From: Actinoplanes aureus
GTDB taxonomy: Bacteria; Actinomycetota; Actinomycetes; Mycobacteriales; Micromonosporaceae
DNA: 64,000 bases
Assembly: GCF_015704865.1 (NCBI RefSeq)
Contig: NZ_JADQTO010000002.1
Coordinates: forward strand, 426,195 to 490,194
Reading direction: 5' to 3'
Below are positions 1 to 9,300 of the stretch, in pieces (within the stretch, counting starts at the first letter, position 1; each line of letters opens with the position of its first letter). The position numbers and the translations under genes are program-made. The notes under the pieces are model-generated. The model was not told the origin of the DNA, made no database searches, and was given only the letters and a program-made list of their open reading frames with translations.

Positions 1-1
1 G

Positions 2-958
2 GAACTGGCCCAGCTGAGCCGCGTCGCGACCGCGGCCCGGCCGGCACCGACGGTCGCGCCGGTGGTGACCGTTTCCGGAACCGCCGGTGCCGGCAAAACG
101 ACGCTGGCTGTGCAGGCGGCTCACCTGCTCGGTGCGGCGTTCACCGGCGGGACTCTCTTCGTCGACCTCCGGGGAATGGATGCCCGCCCGTCAGGTGCCG
201 CGGAAACGCTTGCCCGGCTGCTCAGCGCGCTGGGCGTCCGAGACGACGAGATCCCGGCAGAGGAGACCGACCGGGCCGGCATGTACCGGGAACTGCTGCA
301 CCACCGGCGAGTCCTGGTGGTGTTCGACAACGTCGCGGATGAGTCGCAGGTCCGGCCTCTGCTGCCCGGTCCGGGGCCCTCGCTGACCGTCATCACCAGC
401 CGCCGGTTGCTCGCCGGGCTGGAGGGCGTCCACCGGCTCAACCTCACGCAGCTACCGGCCGAGGACGCGGCGACACTGCTGCGGCGCATCATCGGCGATC
501 GGGAACCCGACGCGGCCGGCGAGGTGGCCGAGCTGTGTGGACGGCTGCCTCTCGCGCTGCGCATCGCCGGCAACCGGCTGATGAGCCGGCCGCAATGGAC
601 AGTGCGGCATCTGGCCGACCGGCTGTCCGACGAACACCGACGGCTCGACCAGCTCATCGCCGGGGACCTGCGGATCGCTGCTGCTTTCAGCCTCTCGTAC
701 GAACAGTTGTCCCCGCAGGCTCGCCGGCTGTTCCGCCGCTTGTCGCTGGCGCCCGTCCCGGACTTCGACGCGCTGCTCGCAAGAACACTCGATCCGGCGG
801 ACTCGCAGGGCATCGAGGACGCCCTCGACGAACTCGTCGAGCTGAGCCTCCTGCAAGCCCATGTCGACGGCCGGTACCGCTTCCACAATCTGATCCGCTT
901 GTTCGCCCGGGAGCGGCTCACTGAGGAGGAACCGGCCGCCGAGCGCGTTCGGCCGTAG
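2..958 (+). CDS. AfsR-type NB-ARC regulator, C-terminal part (5' end outside window)
   Basis: The reading frame is open to the left edge, so the N-terminus is missing; the GTG at 62 is internal. The visible part begins with a P-loop (GTAGAGKTT, at about nt 78-104) and continues through the NB-ARC features 'VLVVFDNV' (Walker B), 'VITSRR' and 'GRLPLALRIAGNRL' (GxP motif), then a winged-helix region 'AFSLSYEQLSPQARRLFRRLSL' (split here from the next segment) up to the stop at 956-958. This is the ATPase core found in SARP/AfsR transcriptional activators and STAND signalling proteins. The protein stops soon after the winged helix, so the TPR tail of full AfsR is absent. Which N-terminal domain it carries (SARP BTAD or other) cannot be seen. 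It may regulate the hydrolase genes downstream, but that is inference from position. Confidence 0.8.
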   Translation, partial: ELAQLSRVATAARPAPTVAPVVTVSGTAGAGKTTLAVQAAHLLGAAFTGGTLFVDLRGMDARPSGAAETLARLLSALGVRDDEIPAEETDRAGMYRELLHHRRVLVVFDNVADESQVRPLLPGPGPSLTVITSRRLLAGLEGVHRLNLTQLPAEDAATLLRRIIGDREPDAAGEVAELCGRLPLALRIAGNRLMSRPQWTVRHLADRLSDEHRRLDQLIAGDLRIAAAFSLSYEQLSPQARRLFRRLSLAPVPDFDALLARTLDPADSQGIEDALDELVELSLLQAHVDGRYRFHNLIRLFARERLTEEEPAAERVRP

Positions 959-1089
959 CCGCCGCCGGCAACTGCACATGCGGAACTACTTCTGCATGCG
1001 TTCTCGCGTGTTCCGCGGCGCTCAGACCGGGTGAGATCAACTACGGGCCCGGCAGGAGCCGGCCCGGCCGCGACACGAAAGGGCGCACC

Positions 1090-1551
1090 ATGGGGATCTG
1101 GAACAACCGGCTCATCGAGCTGGGCATCACCCTGCCGCATGTCGCCACACCGGTCGGCGGCTACACACCGGCGATCCGTTCCGGCATGTACGTCTTCACC
1201 TCCGGCCAACTGCCCTTCGTCGGCGGGACACTGCCGATCACCGGCAAGGTCGGCGACAGTGTCGACGTCGCTCAGGCGGCCGACCTGGCACGTACCGCCG
1301 CACTGAACGCCCTCGCGGCAGTGGACGCCCTGGTCGGCATCGACGCGGTGGTCCGCGTCGTCAAGGTGACCGGCTTCGTCGCCTCGCTGCCGTCCTTCAC
1401 CGGCCAGGCCCAGGTCCTCAACGGCGCCTCCACCTTTCTGCACGACGTCTTCGGCTCGGCCGGGATCCATGCCCGCTCCGCCGTCGGCCTGGCGGTTCTG
1501 CCACTGGACAGCCCGGTCGAGGTGGAACTCCAGGTAGAGATCACGTCCTGA
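1090..1551 (+). CDS. RidA/YjgF family protein
   Basis: A 153-residue protein with the RidA-like fold signature: 'GMYVFTSGQLPFVGG' near the N-terminus, the helix 'AALNALAAVDALVG', the strand 'VVRVVKVTGFVAS' and the C-terminal 'HARSAVGLAVLPLDSPVEVE'. Classical RidA hydrolyses reactive enamine/imine intermediates and carries an Arg in a 'RxAV' context; here ARSAVG gives the corresponding Arg. The N-terminal extension and length fit the divergent YjgF subfamily rather than canonical 128-residue RidA, so the substrate is open. The ATG is preceded by 'GAAAGG'. It is followed 33 nt later by an esterase gene in the same direction, suggesting one transcript that ends at the hairpin at 3840. Confidence 0.85.
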   Translation: MGIWNNRLIELGITLPHVATPVGGYTPAIRSGMYVFTSGQLPFVGGTLPITGKVGDSVDVAQAADLARTAALNALAAVDALVGIDAVVRVVKVTGFVASLPSFTGQAQVLNGASTFLHDVFGSAGIHARSAVGLAVLPLDSPVEVELQVEITS

Positions 1552-1584
1552 CCGATGCTTCGCACACCGAACCGGAGTACCCCT

Positions 1585-2538
1585 ATGAACAAGCCCGTAC
1601 TGGAACCGGCCGCGCAGGCCTTCGTCGAGGCGACCGCCGACCCGCCCTACCTGTTTCAGATCCCGCCCGCCGAGGGCCGCAAGGCCGTCGACGCCGTGCA
1701 GAGCCCCACGGCCGACGTGCCGGGCACCGACAAGGAGACGCTCACCGTTCCCGGCGGCCCCACCGGGTCGGTGTCGGTGACCGTCTTCCGGCCCACCGGC
1801 GTGACCGGCCCGCTGCCGGTGGTGTTCTACATCCACGGCGCGGGGTGGGTGTTCGGTAACGACCACACCCATGACCGCCTTGCACGGGAACTCGCCGTTC
1901 GCGTCGGCGCCGCCGTGGTGTTCCCCAACTACAGCCTCTCGCCCGAGGCCGCGTACCCGATCGCCATTCAGGAGAACTACGCCGCCGCGCAGTGGGTCGT
2001 CGCCCACGGCGCCACCCACGGGCTCGACCCGGCCCGCATCGCGGTCGCCGGGGACTCCGTCGGCGGCAACATGGCCATCGCTCTCACGCTGACCGCCAAG
2101 CAGCAGGGCGATCTGCCACTTGCCGGCCAGGTGCTGTTCTACCCGGTCACCGACGCCGGGTTCGACACCGGCTCGTACCAGCAGTTCGCCGAGGGCTACT
2201 TCCTGCGCCGCGACGCCATGCGGTGGTTCTGGGACCAGTACACCGCCGACCCGGCCCAGCGTGCCGAGATCACCGCCTCGCCCTTGCGCGCCACCGCCGA
2301 GCAGCTGACCGGGCTGCCGCCGGCGCTGGTCATCGTCGCCGAAGCCGACGTCCTGCGTGACGAAGGCGAGGCGTACGCCGACAACCTGCGCCGAGCCGGC
2401 GTGCCCGTCACCGCGGTGCGCTACCAGGGCATCATCCACGACTTCGTGATGCTCAATGCGCTGCGCGAGACCCGGGCGGCCGAAGGCGCGATCCGCCAGG
2501 CCGCCGACTTCCTGTCCACCGTCCTGTCGACCCGCTGA
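1585..2538 (+). CDS. Alpha/beta hydrolase of the hormone-sensitive-lipase (HSL) type
   Basis: A 317-residue esterase. The oxyanion-hole motif appears as 'YIHGAGWVFG' (an HGG-like HGAG variant), the nucleophile elbow as 'GDSVGGN', the acid as 'EADVLRDEGEAYA' and the catalytic His as 'IIHDFV'; all are in the family's usual order. It should hydrolyse short-chain carboxyl esters in the cytoplasm. An upstream in-frame ATG exists at 1555, but 1585 is chosen because 'CCGGAG' lies just before it. The Gly-Ala-Gly in place of HGGG is a mild departure from the family. It belongs to the RidA-hydrolase run, with 11 nt to the next gene. Confidence 0.85.
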   Translation: MNKPVLEPAAQAFVEATADPPYLFQIPPAEGRKAVDAVQSPTADVPGTDKETLTVPGGPTGSVSVTVFRPTGVTGPLPVVFYIHGAGWVFGNDHTHDRLARELAVRVGAAVVFPNYSLSPEAAYPIAIQENYAAAQWVVAHGATHGLDPARIAVAGDSVGGNMAIALTLTAKQQGDLPLAGQVLFYPVTDAGFDTGSYQQFAEGYFLRRDAMRWFWDQYTADPAQRAEITASPLRATAEQLTGLPPALVIVAEADVLRDEGEAYADNLRRAGVPVTAVRYQGIIHDFVMLNALRETRAAEGAIRQAADFLSTVLSTR

Positions 2539-2549
2539 AGGGCCCTGCC

Positions 2550-3254
2550 ATGAAACCCACCATCGTCCTCGTCCACGGCGCGTTCGCCGAGTCCGCAAGC
2601 TGGAACGAGGTGACCCAGCGGCTGCTCACCGACGGCTACCCGGTGATCGCCGCGCCCAACCCGTTGCGCAGCCTGTCCGGCGACGCCGCCGTCGTCTCCA
2701 GCATCCTGGCGACCGTCGACGGACCGGTCGTGCTCGTCGGTCACTCGTACGGCGGGGCTGTCATGTCCAACGCCGCCGTCGGCCACGACCACGTCAAGGC
2801 GCTCGTGTTCGTCGCCGCCTTCGCACCCGAGGCCGGCGAGAGCATCGGCGAGCTGTCCGGCAAGTTCCCCGGTGGAACCCTCGGTGACACCCTCAAGGAG
2901 GTGCCGCTCCCGGACGGCACCGTCGACCTGTACATCCGGCAGGACCGGTACCACCAGCAGTTCATCGCCGACGTCCCGGCCGTGCGCGCCGCTCTCGACG
3001 CCGTCGCCCAGCGCCCGTTGAACACCACGGCGCTCAACGAGGGATCCGGCGAGCCGGCCTGGAAGACCGTGCCGTCCTGGTTCGTTTACCCCGAGCTGGA
3101 CTACAACATCCCGCTCGAAGCGCACCGCTTCATGGCCGAGCGTGCCGGCGCCCGTGAACGTGTGGAACTGCCCGGAGCGTCGCACGCCATCCCCGCCTCC
3201 GAGCCCGCCGCAGTCGCCGGAGTCATCCTCCAGGCCGCTGCCTCGGTCGTCTGA
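2550..3254 (+). CDS. Alpha/beta hydrolase (compact, 234 aa)
   Basis: The sequence starts 'MKPTIVLVHGAFAESASW' (oxyanion HGAF), has the nucleophile elbow 'VGHSYGG' at about residues 67-73 and a C-terminal catalytic His in 'LPGASHAIPASEPAAV'. The cap region 'DGTVDLYIRQDRYHQQFIADV' (described in two halves: DGTVDLYIRQ, DRYHQQF) is typical of the small esterase group related to plant methyl-ketone/salicylate esterase folds. No signal peptide, so cytoplasmic. Substrate is unknown. Its second half is duplicated immediately downstream. Confidence 0.85.
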   Translation: MKPTIVLVHGAFAESASWNEVTQRLLTDGYPVIAAPNPLRSLSGDAAVVSSILATVDGPVVLVGHSYGGAVMSNAAVGHDHVKALVFVAAFAPEAGESIGELSGKFPGGTLGDTLKEVPLPDGTVDLYIRQDRYHQQFIADVPAVRAALDAVAQRPLNTTALNEGSGEPAWKTVPSWFVYPELDYNIPLEAHRFMAERAGARERVELPGASHAIPASEPAAVAGVILQAAASVV

Positions 3255-3821
3255 CCGCGTCGGTCTCGGGCCGTCATCAACTCCGTGCCAGGCCAGATCG
3301 TGCTCGCCGGCCATTCGTACGGAGGCGCGGTGATGACCAACGCCGCCGCCGGCGACCCGGACGTCAAGGCGCTCGTCTACATCGCCGCGTTCGCACCCGA
3401 CAAGGGCGAGAGCGCACTCGAGCTGTCCAGCAAGTTCCCCGGCAGCACACTCGGCGGCACCCTCGCTCCGGTGCCGCTCGCTGATGGAACCACTGACCTC
3501 TACATTCGGCAGGACCTGTTCCGGCAACAGTTCGCGGCCGATGTGTCCAAGCAACAGGCCTCGTTGATGGCCGTGACGCAGCGGCCGATCCGTGATGCGG
3601 CGCTCAGCGAGGGTTCCGGGGAGCCGGCATGGAAGAACATCCCCTCTTGGTTCCTCGTCGCCGGTTCCGACCACAACATCCCGGTCGAGGCCCAGCGCTG
3701 GATGGCCGATCGCGCCGGCTCCCGGGCAACGATCGAGATTCGTAAGGCGTCGCACGCGGTCGGTGTGTCGAACCCGCGCCCTGTCGCGGACCTGATCGTC
3801 CGCGCTGCTACAGCGCGATGA
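3255..3821 (+). pseudogene. Truncated tandem copy of the preceding alpha/beta hydrolase
   Basis: The frame from GTG 3285 gives 178 residues beginning at 'VPGQIVLAGHSYGG', which aligns with residues from about 60 of the upstream hydrolase; downstream similarity is continuous ('AFAPDKGESALELSSKFPG', 'DLYIRQDLFRQQFAADV', 'EGSGEPAWKNIPSWF', 'KASHAVGVSNP'). The first ~65 residues, including the oxyanion-hole segment, are missing. The homologous reading extends back ('VINSV') in the same frame as the upstream gene, up to that gene's stop, so the two copies are in phase across the TGA. Simplest reading: a tandem duplicate that lost its 5' third by deletion. Ser and His of the triad remain, but without the first strands it should not fold normally. 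Confidence 0.7.
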
Positions 3822-3839
3822 TCTGACAGATCGAGATGA

Positions 3840-3870
3840 CGGCCGTGACCCATGGAAAGGGTCACGGCCG
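3840..3870 (+). terminator. Hairpin terminator between convergent hydrolase and MMPL genes
   Basis: Perfect 12-bp inverted repeat CGGCCGTGACCC / GGGTCACGGCCG with a 7-nt loop, located just after the last hydrolase copy and before the convergent MMPL stop. There is no T-tract, as is usual for high-GC actinomycete terminators; it can act in both directions. Confidence 0.8.
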
Positions 3871-3917
3871 ACGATCCGCACAGGCAGCGCGGCATACGCA
3901 CCGCGGAGACGGCGGCT

Positions 3918-6152
3918 CTACCGATGCGTGCTCGCTGTCCGGCGCACGGACAACCGCGCGGCCGCCCGCTCCGGGGTGCCGGCGGGCGGCGCGAACCAGC
4001 GCTCGTGCAGCCGGTGCAGCCGCGCCGGCGCCCACCAGTTCCACTCACCGAGCAGGCTCATCAGTGCAGGCAGAAGCAGGCCGCGGACGACCGTGACGTC
4101 GAGCAGCAGCGCCACCGCCATCGCGAAACCGATCTCCTTGACGGCGATCAGGTCGCCGAGCAGGAAGCCGAGGAACACCACGCCGATGCACAGCGCGGCG
4201 GCGGTGACGACCGGGCCGGACTTTTCGATGCCGGCGCGTACGGCTTGGTCGCCGTTTGGCGGGCGGCGTCCGGAAACAGAGAGGGCGTCCCACTCCTCCT
4301 TGATCCGGGCGAGCAGGAACACCTCGTAGTCCATCGAGAGCCCGAACACGAACACGAACAGCAGGACGGGTGTGGTGACGTCGATCGCGCCCCATGAGTT
4401 GAAGCCGAGCAGCGCGTCGCCGATGCCCCACTGGAATACGACGACCAGCACGCCGAGCGTGGCCAGCAGGGTGAGCGCGTTCATCAGCAGCGCCTTGAGC
4501 GGCACTATCAGCGAGCCGGTCAGCACGAACAGCAGCGCCGCCGTGGGCAGCAGGACGATCAGCAGCGCGATGGGGAAACGGCTGGCCACCGAGTCGCGGT
4601 AGTCGACCAGTTCCGCGGCGGCGCCGCCGACGAGCACCGGGAACGGCGGGTCCTGAGCCCGGATCGCGCGTACGACGTCGCGGGAGATCTGGCCGGCGGT
4701 CTCGCCTTCCGGCGTGACGTCGATGATGGCCGCCCCGAGGATGTCGGGGCGCGGTTCCACCCGCAGCACGCCGTCCAGCGTGTTGAGCGCGTTCATGAAG
4801 TCGCGGATCGGGGAATCGGCCGGGTCGGCGTCGACCAGTACGACAATCGGGTCTGCCTGGCCGCCGCTGAAGTCGCGCTGCACCGCCTCCTGAAGCTTGC
4901 GTGTCTCGGCCGAGGCGGGCAGCGCGCGGGCGTCGGAGTTCTCGAGATTGACCGCGAGCAGGAACGGCAGCGACAGCGCGAGCAGGCCGGCCACGACGGC
5001 GAGGGCGACCGGCGCCGGCCGGCCCTGCGCGAATGCGGCGAGCCGCGCGAGCAGGCCCGGCCCGGGCTCGGCGCGGCGACGCAGCGCGACCGCGCGGCGG
5101 AACGCCAGCACCCGAGTCGAGTCGCGGGAGCGCGGGATGCGGCGGTGCGCCGCGGAGATGAGCGCGGGTACGGCGGTCAGCCCGGCCGCGGTGGCCAGCA
5201 GCACCGCGACCGCCCCGCCGAGCGCCATCGCGCCGAGCAGCGGTTCGGCGAACGCGGCCAGGCCGATCATCGCCGCGGCGACGGCGAGCCCGGAGATCAG
5301 TACGGTCCGGCCGGCGGTCGCGACGGTGCGGGCGACCAGGTCGGCGACCGGGGCGTCGGGGTCGGCGTCGCGCTCCTCGACGAACCGAGCCATCACCAGC
5401 AGCGCGTAGTCGACGGCGAGCCCGATACCGAGCAGCGTGACCACGTTGACGGTGAACTCGCTGACCCCGGTGAGCGCGGTCAGCCCGAACAGACCGAGCA
5501 GCGTCACCGACACGGTGGCCAGCGCGGCGGCGAGCGGGATCGCGCCGGCCACGAAACCGCCGAGAATCAGCACCAGCACGATCAGCAGGACGACGATCGC
5601 GACCGACTCGCCGAAGGCGGTGTCCGCGATGGCCTGGTCGGCGAACGCGCGCTCGGCGAGCTTATCGCCGCCGACCAGCACCTCGGGCGCGTCGATGCGG
5701 TGCAGCGCGTCGGCGACCGCGTCCTCCACCCGCTCCCGCCGGTCGTCCGGCAGGCCGCGCTCCAGCTCGACCCGGATCATCGAACGCCGGTTGTCGGCAC
5801 CGATCCGCCCGCCCGGAGCGCCGTACAGGTCCTCGACCTCTGCGACGCCGTCCATCTCGCGGATCTCGCCGGTGACCGCCGTGATGTCGTCGACCAGCGC
5901 CTGCTCGAACACGTCGCGCCCGCCGACGACGGCGACGACCACCGGACCTTCGGGTTGCAACTGGTCGATCCGCCGGTCCGCGAGCTGCGACTCGGCGTCC
6001 TTCCGCAGGCTGTCGGTGGTCGTGAGCCGGTCGAAGACCTGGCCGCCCAGGACCAGCCCGGCGACGAGCAGGACGAGCCAGGCGCCGAGAATCGGCCACC
6101 GCCGGCGGGCACACGAACGGCCGAGCGCAATGAGCATCACCGGGGCATGCAA
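3918..6152 (-). CDS. MMPL/RND-superfamily exporter
   Basis: A 744-residue integral membrane protein. After TM1 (about 15-35) there is an extracytoplasmic domain, then the first MMPL membrane bundle with 'GLAVDYALLVMARFVEE' and, in the second half, the matching 'FGLSMDYEVFLLARIKEEW'. Both carry the conserved Asp-Tyr pair thought to be part of proton relay in MmpL proteins. About 12 membrane segments in two six-helix blocks are visible. Such proteins export lipids, siderophores or hydrophobic toxins using the proton gradient. An alternative start is the Met at residue 6. It faces the secreted protein at 6330 across a 177-nt divergent promoter region. The cargo cannot be predicted; no polyketide or lipid synthase lies nearby. 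Confidence 0.92.
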   Translation of the reverse strand: MHAPVMLIALGRSCARRRWPILGAWLVLLVAGLVLGGQVFDRLTTTDSLRKDAESQLADRRIDQLQPEGPVVVAVVGGRDVFEQALVDDITAVTGEIREMDGVAEVEDLYGAPGGRIGADNRRSMIRVELERGLPDDRRERVEDAVADALHRIDAPEVLVGGDKLAERAFADQAIADTAFGESVAIVVLLIVLVLILGGFVAGAIPLAAALATVSVTLLGLFGLTALTGVSEFTVNVVTLLGIGLAVDYALLVMARFVEERDADPDAPVADLVARTVATAGRTVLISGLAVAAAMIGLAAFAEPLLGAMALGGAVAVLLATAAGLTAVPALISAAHRRIPRSRDSTRVLAFRRAVALRRRAEPGPGLLARLAAFAQGRPAPVALAVVAGLLALSLPFLLAVNLENSDARALPASAETRKLQEAVQRDFSGGQADPIVVLVDADPADSPIRDFMNALNTLDGVLRVEPRPDILGAAIIDVTPEGETAGQISRDVVRAIRAQDPPFPVLVGGAAAELVDYRDSVASRFPIALLIVLLPTAALLFVLTGSLIVPLKALLMNALTLLATLGVLVVVFQWGIGDALLGFNSWGAIDVTTPVLLFVFVFGLSMDYEVFLLARIKEEWDALSVSGRRPPNGDQAVRAGIEKSGPVVTAAALCIGVVFLGFLLGDLIAVKEIGFAMAVALLLDVTVVRGLLLPALMSLLGEWNWWAPARLHRLHERWFAPPAGTPERAAARLSVRRTASTHR

Positions 6153-6329
6153 ACACCCTCGTGTGTGGAGCGCCAGTCATCGATCGACGTGCATCCTCCG
6201 GACGTATGGCCAGTTCTGGCCGGTCGGCGGGCGGTCGAGTCGGACAGCCGACGCCCCGGAGACCCGTCGTCCAAATAGGATTTCGTCATTCTTCTGGGAC
6301 GGGGACAGCCGTCCCGACCGGGGAGGGGA

Positions 6330-9300
6330 ATGCCCGTGCTTCGGCGTACGCTCAATGGGTTTGTCGCATTTGCGAGCGTGCTCGCGATGTCGTCGTTCGT
6401 CGGGTCGCAGCCCGCGACCGCGGTCGCGCTGCCGAGCGGTTTCCAGGAGCAGATCGTCTTCAGCGGCCTCAGCTCGCCGGTCGATCTGGAGTTCGCGCCG
6501 GATGGTCGCGTCCTCGTCGCCGAGAAGGGCGGCCGGATCAAGATCTTCGACGACCTCGCCGACACGACCCCGACGGTGTTCGCCGACCTGTCGGTCAACG
6601 TGCACAACCAGTGGGACCGGGGCCTGCTCGGCATGGCGCTGGCGCCCGACTTCCCCGCCGACCCGTACGTCTACGTGCTGTACACCTACGACGCGCCGCC
6701 CGGCGAGACCGCGCCGGTCTGGAACGACGTGTGCTCCAACGCGAACAACGGGCGCTGCGTGGTCACCGGCCGGCTCTCCCGCCTGCGGGCCAGCGGCAAC
6801 ACCGCCGGCAGCGAGCAGGTGCTGCTGCACGACTGGTGTCAGCAGTTCCCGAGCCACTCCATCGGTGACCTCGCCTTCGGTGCCGACGGGATGCTCTACG
6901 TCGCCGCCGGTGACGGCGCAAGCTTCAGCGCGGTCGACTACGGCCAGTTGCCCGCCGGTGCGCCGACCAACCCGTGCGCCGACCCGCCCAGCGAGGGCGG
7001 GGCGTTGCGAGCTCAGGACATCCGGACCCCGGCCGACGAGACGCAGCTGGACGGCACGCTGTTGCGGCTCGACCCGGCCACCGGCGCGGCCGCGGCCGGC
7101 AACCCGAACATCGGCTCCGCCGACCCGAACACCCGCCGGATCGTCGCCAACGGCCTGCGTAACCCGTACCGGATCACCATGCGGCCGGGCACCAACGAGA
7201 CCTGGATCTCCGACACCGGGTGGACCACCTGGGAAGAGGTCAACCGGGTGGTCGACCCCACCGCGGGCGTGACCAACTTCGGCTGGCCGTGCTGGGAGGG
7301 CAACGGCCGGCAGCCCGGGTACGACAGCGCCAACCTGCCGATCTGCGAAAACCTCTACACCGCACCGGCGGGTACGCACACCCAGCCGTTCGTCGCCTGG
7401 AACCACGCCAGCAAGCTCGTCGCGGGCGAGGCCTGCCCGACCGGGAGCTCGTCGTCGACCGGCGTGGCGTTCTACCCGACGGCCGGCGGTCCCTATCCGG
7501 ACGCGTACAACGGCGCGATCTTCTTCGCCGACTACTCGCGCCGGTGCATCTGGGCGTCGCTGCCGTCCACGCCGGGCGGCCTGCCCAGCGCGGCCAACCT
7601 GCAGACGTTCGTCTCCGACGCCGCCGGCCCGGTCGACCTCGAGGTTGGCCCCGGCGGCGAGCTCTACTACGCCGACCTGGGCGGCACCATCCGCCGGGTG
7701 CGTTACTTCCCGGGCAACCAGCCGCCGAGCGCGGTCATCGACGCGTCGCCGACGCAGGGCCCGGCGCCGCTGACCGTGACGTTCAACGGTGCCGGCTCCA
7801 CCGATCCCGATCCGGCCGACGAGGGTCGCCTGCGGTACGCCTGGGACTTCACCAACGACGGGGTGACCGACTCCACCTCGCCGACGGCGACGTTCACCTA
7901 CAACGCGGTGGGCTCGTACACCGCGCGGCTGACGGTGACCGACACGTTGAACGCCACCCACACCAGCACGGTCAGCATCACGCCCGGCAACGAGGCGCCG
8001 ACCGCGGTGATCGACACGCCGACCGTGAGCACGACCTGGAAGGTCGGCGACACGATCGCCTTCTCCGGCCACGCCACCGATCCGCAGCAGGGCGACCTAC
8101 CCGCGTCCCGCCTCGACTGGGACCTGGTCATGCACCACTGCTCCGCGCCGGACAACTGCCACGAGCACGCCATCCGCAGCTGGACCGGCGTCGCGTCCGG
8201 GTCGTTCGAGGCGCCCGATCACGAGTTCCCGTCCTATCTGGAGCTCCGGCTCGTGGCCACCGACCAGGAGGGCCTGAGGCACGTCGTGACGCGCCGGCTG
8301 GACCCTGAGACGGTCGACCTGACCTTCAACACCGTGCCGTCCGGACTCCAGCTCACCGTCGGCTCGTCGTCGGGCACCACGCCGTTCTCGCGTACGGTGA
8401 TCCAGGGCTCGACCAACTCGGTGTCCGCGCCGTCGCCGCAGGGTTCCTCGGCGTTCGCGTCGTGGTCCGACGGCGGGGCGCAGACCCACGTCATCACCGC
8501 GCCCACGGCGGCGACGACGTACACCGCGACCTACACGGCCGTCCCGGCGCCGCAGCGGATCGGCTACACCCAGGTCGGGACGTCGCTGGACACCGGCGAG
8601 ATGAACCACATGAACGGCTCGCGGTTCGTCACCGGGTCGGACCCGGCCACGGTCACGTCCATGTCGGTGTACATGAAGGCCGTGCAGCCGGCGCCGAACA
8701 ATCAGTACCAGCTCGCCATCTACGCCGATGCGAACGGCTCGCCCGGTGCCCGGTTGGCCACCAGCACGTCGGGCACGCTGACCGCCAACTCGTGGAACAC
8801 TCGGCCGATCACCGCGACGCTGGCCGCCGGCACGCCGTACTGGCTCATGTACAACACCAACGGCGACAACAACATGAGCTTCGACGCCGGAACGGCCAAC
8901 CAGGGCGCCTGGAGCGCGTCCACGCCGTTCGGCACCTGGCCGGCGACGTTCGGCGGGTCCAGCCGGTGGAACGCGAAGTTCTCCATCTACGCGACCACCG
9001 GCGCGGACACCGCCGCGCCGGCGGTGACCTCTACTACGCCGGCCGGCGGCGCCAGCGGAGTGGCCTTGAATGCGCCGATCACCGTACGGTTCAGCGAGGG
9101 CATGGCGGCCGGCAGCATCACCCCGGCGAACCTGGAACTACGCGGTCCGGGCGGCACGCTGGTCAACCGGACGGTCGCCTATGACGCGGCCAACCAGGCG
9201 GCGACGATCACGCCGTCCGCGGCGCTGGCCGCCTCCACCCAGTACACGGTCACCGTCCGGACGGGCGTCACCGACTCGGCGGGCAACGCGCTCGCGGCCG

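Noticed and set aside
121..2598. An 825-codon open frame on the minus strand across the first hydrolase genes
   Set aside because: It runs antisense to three well-recognised genes and its translation is Arg/Gly-rich with no motifs; long shadow frames are normal at this GC content.
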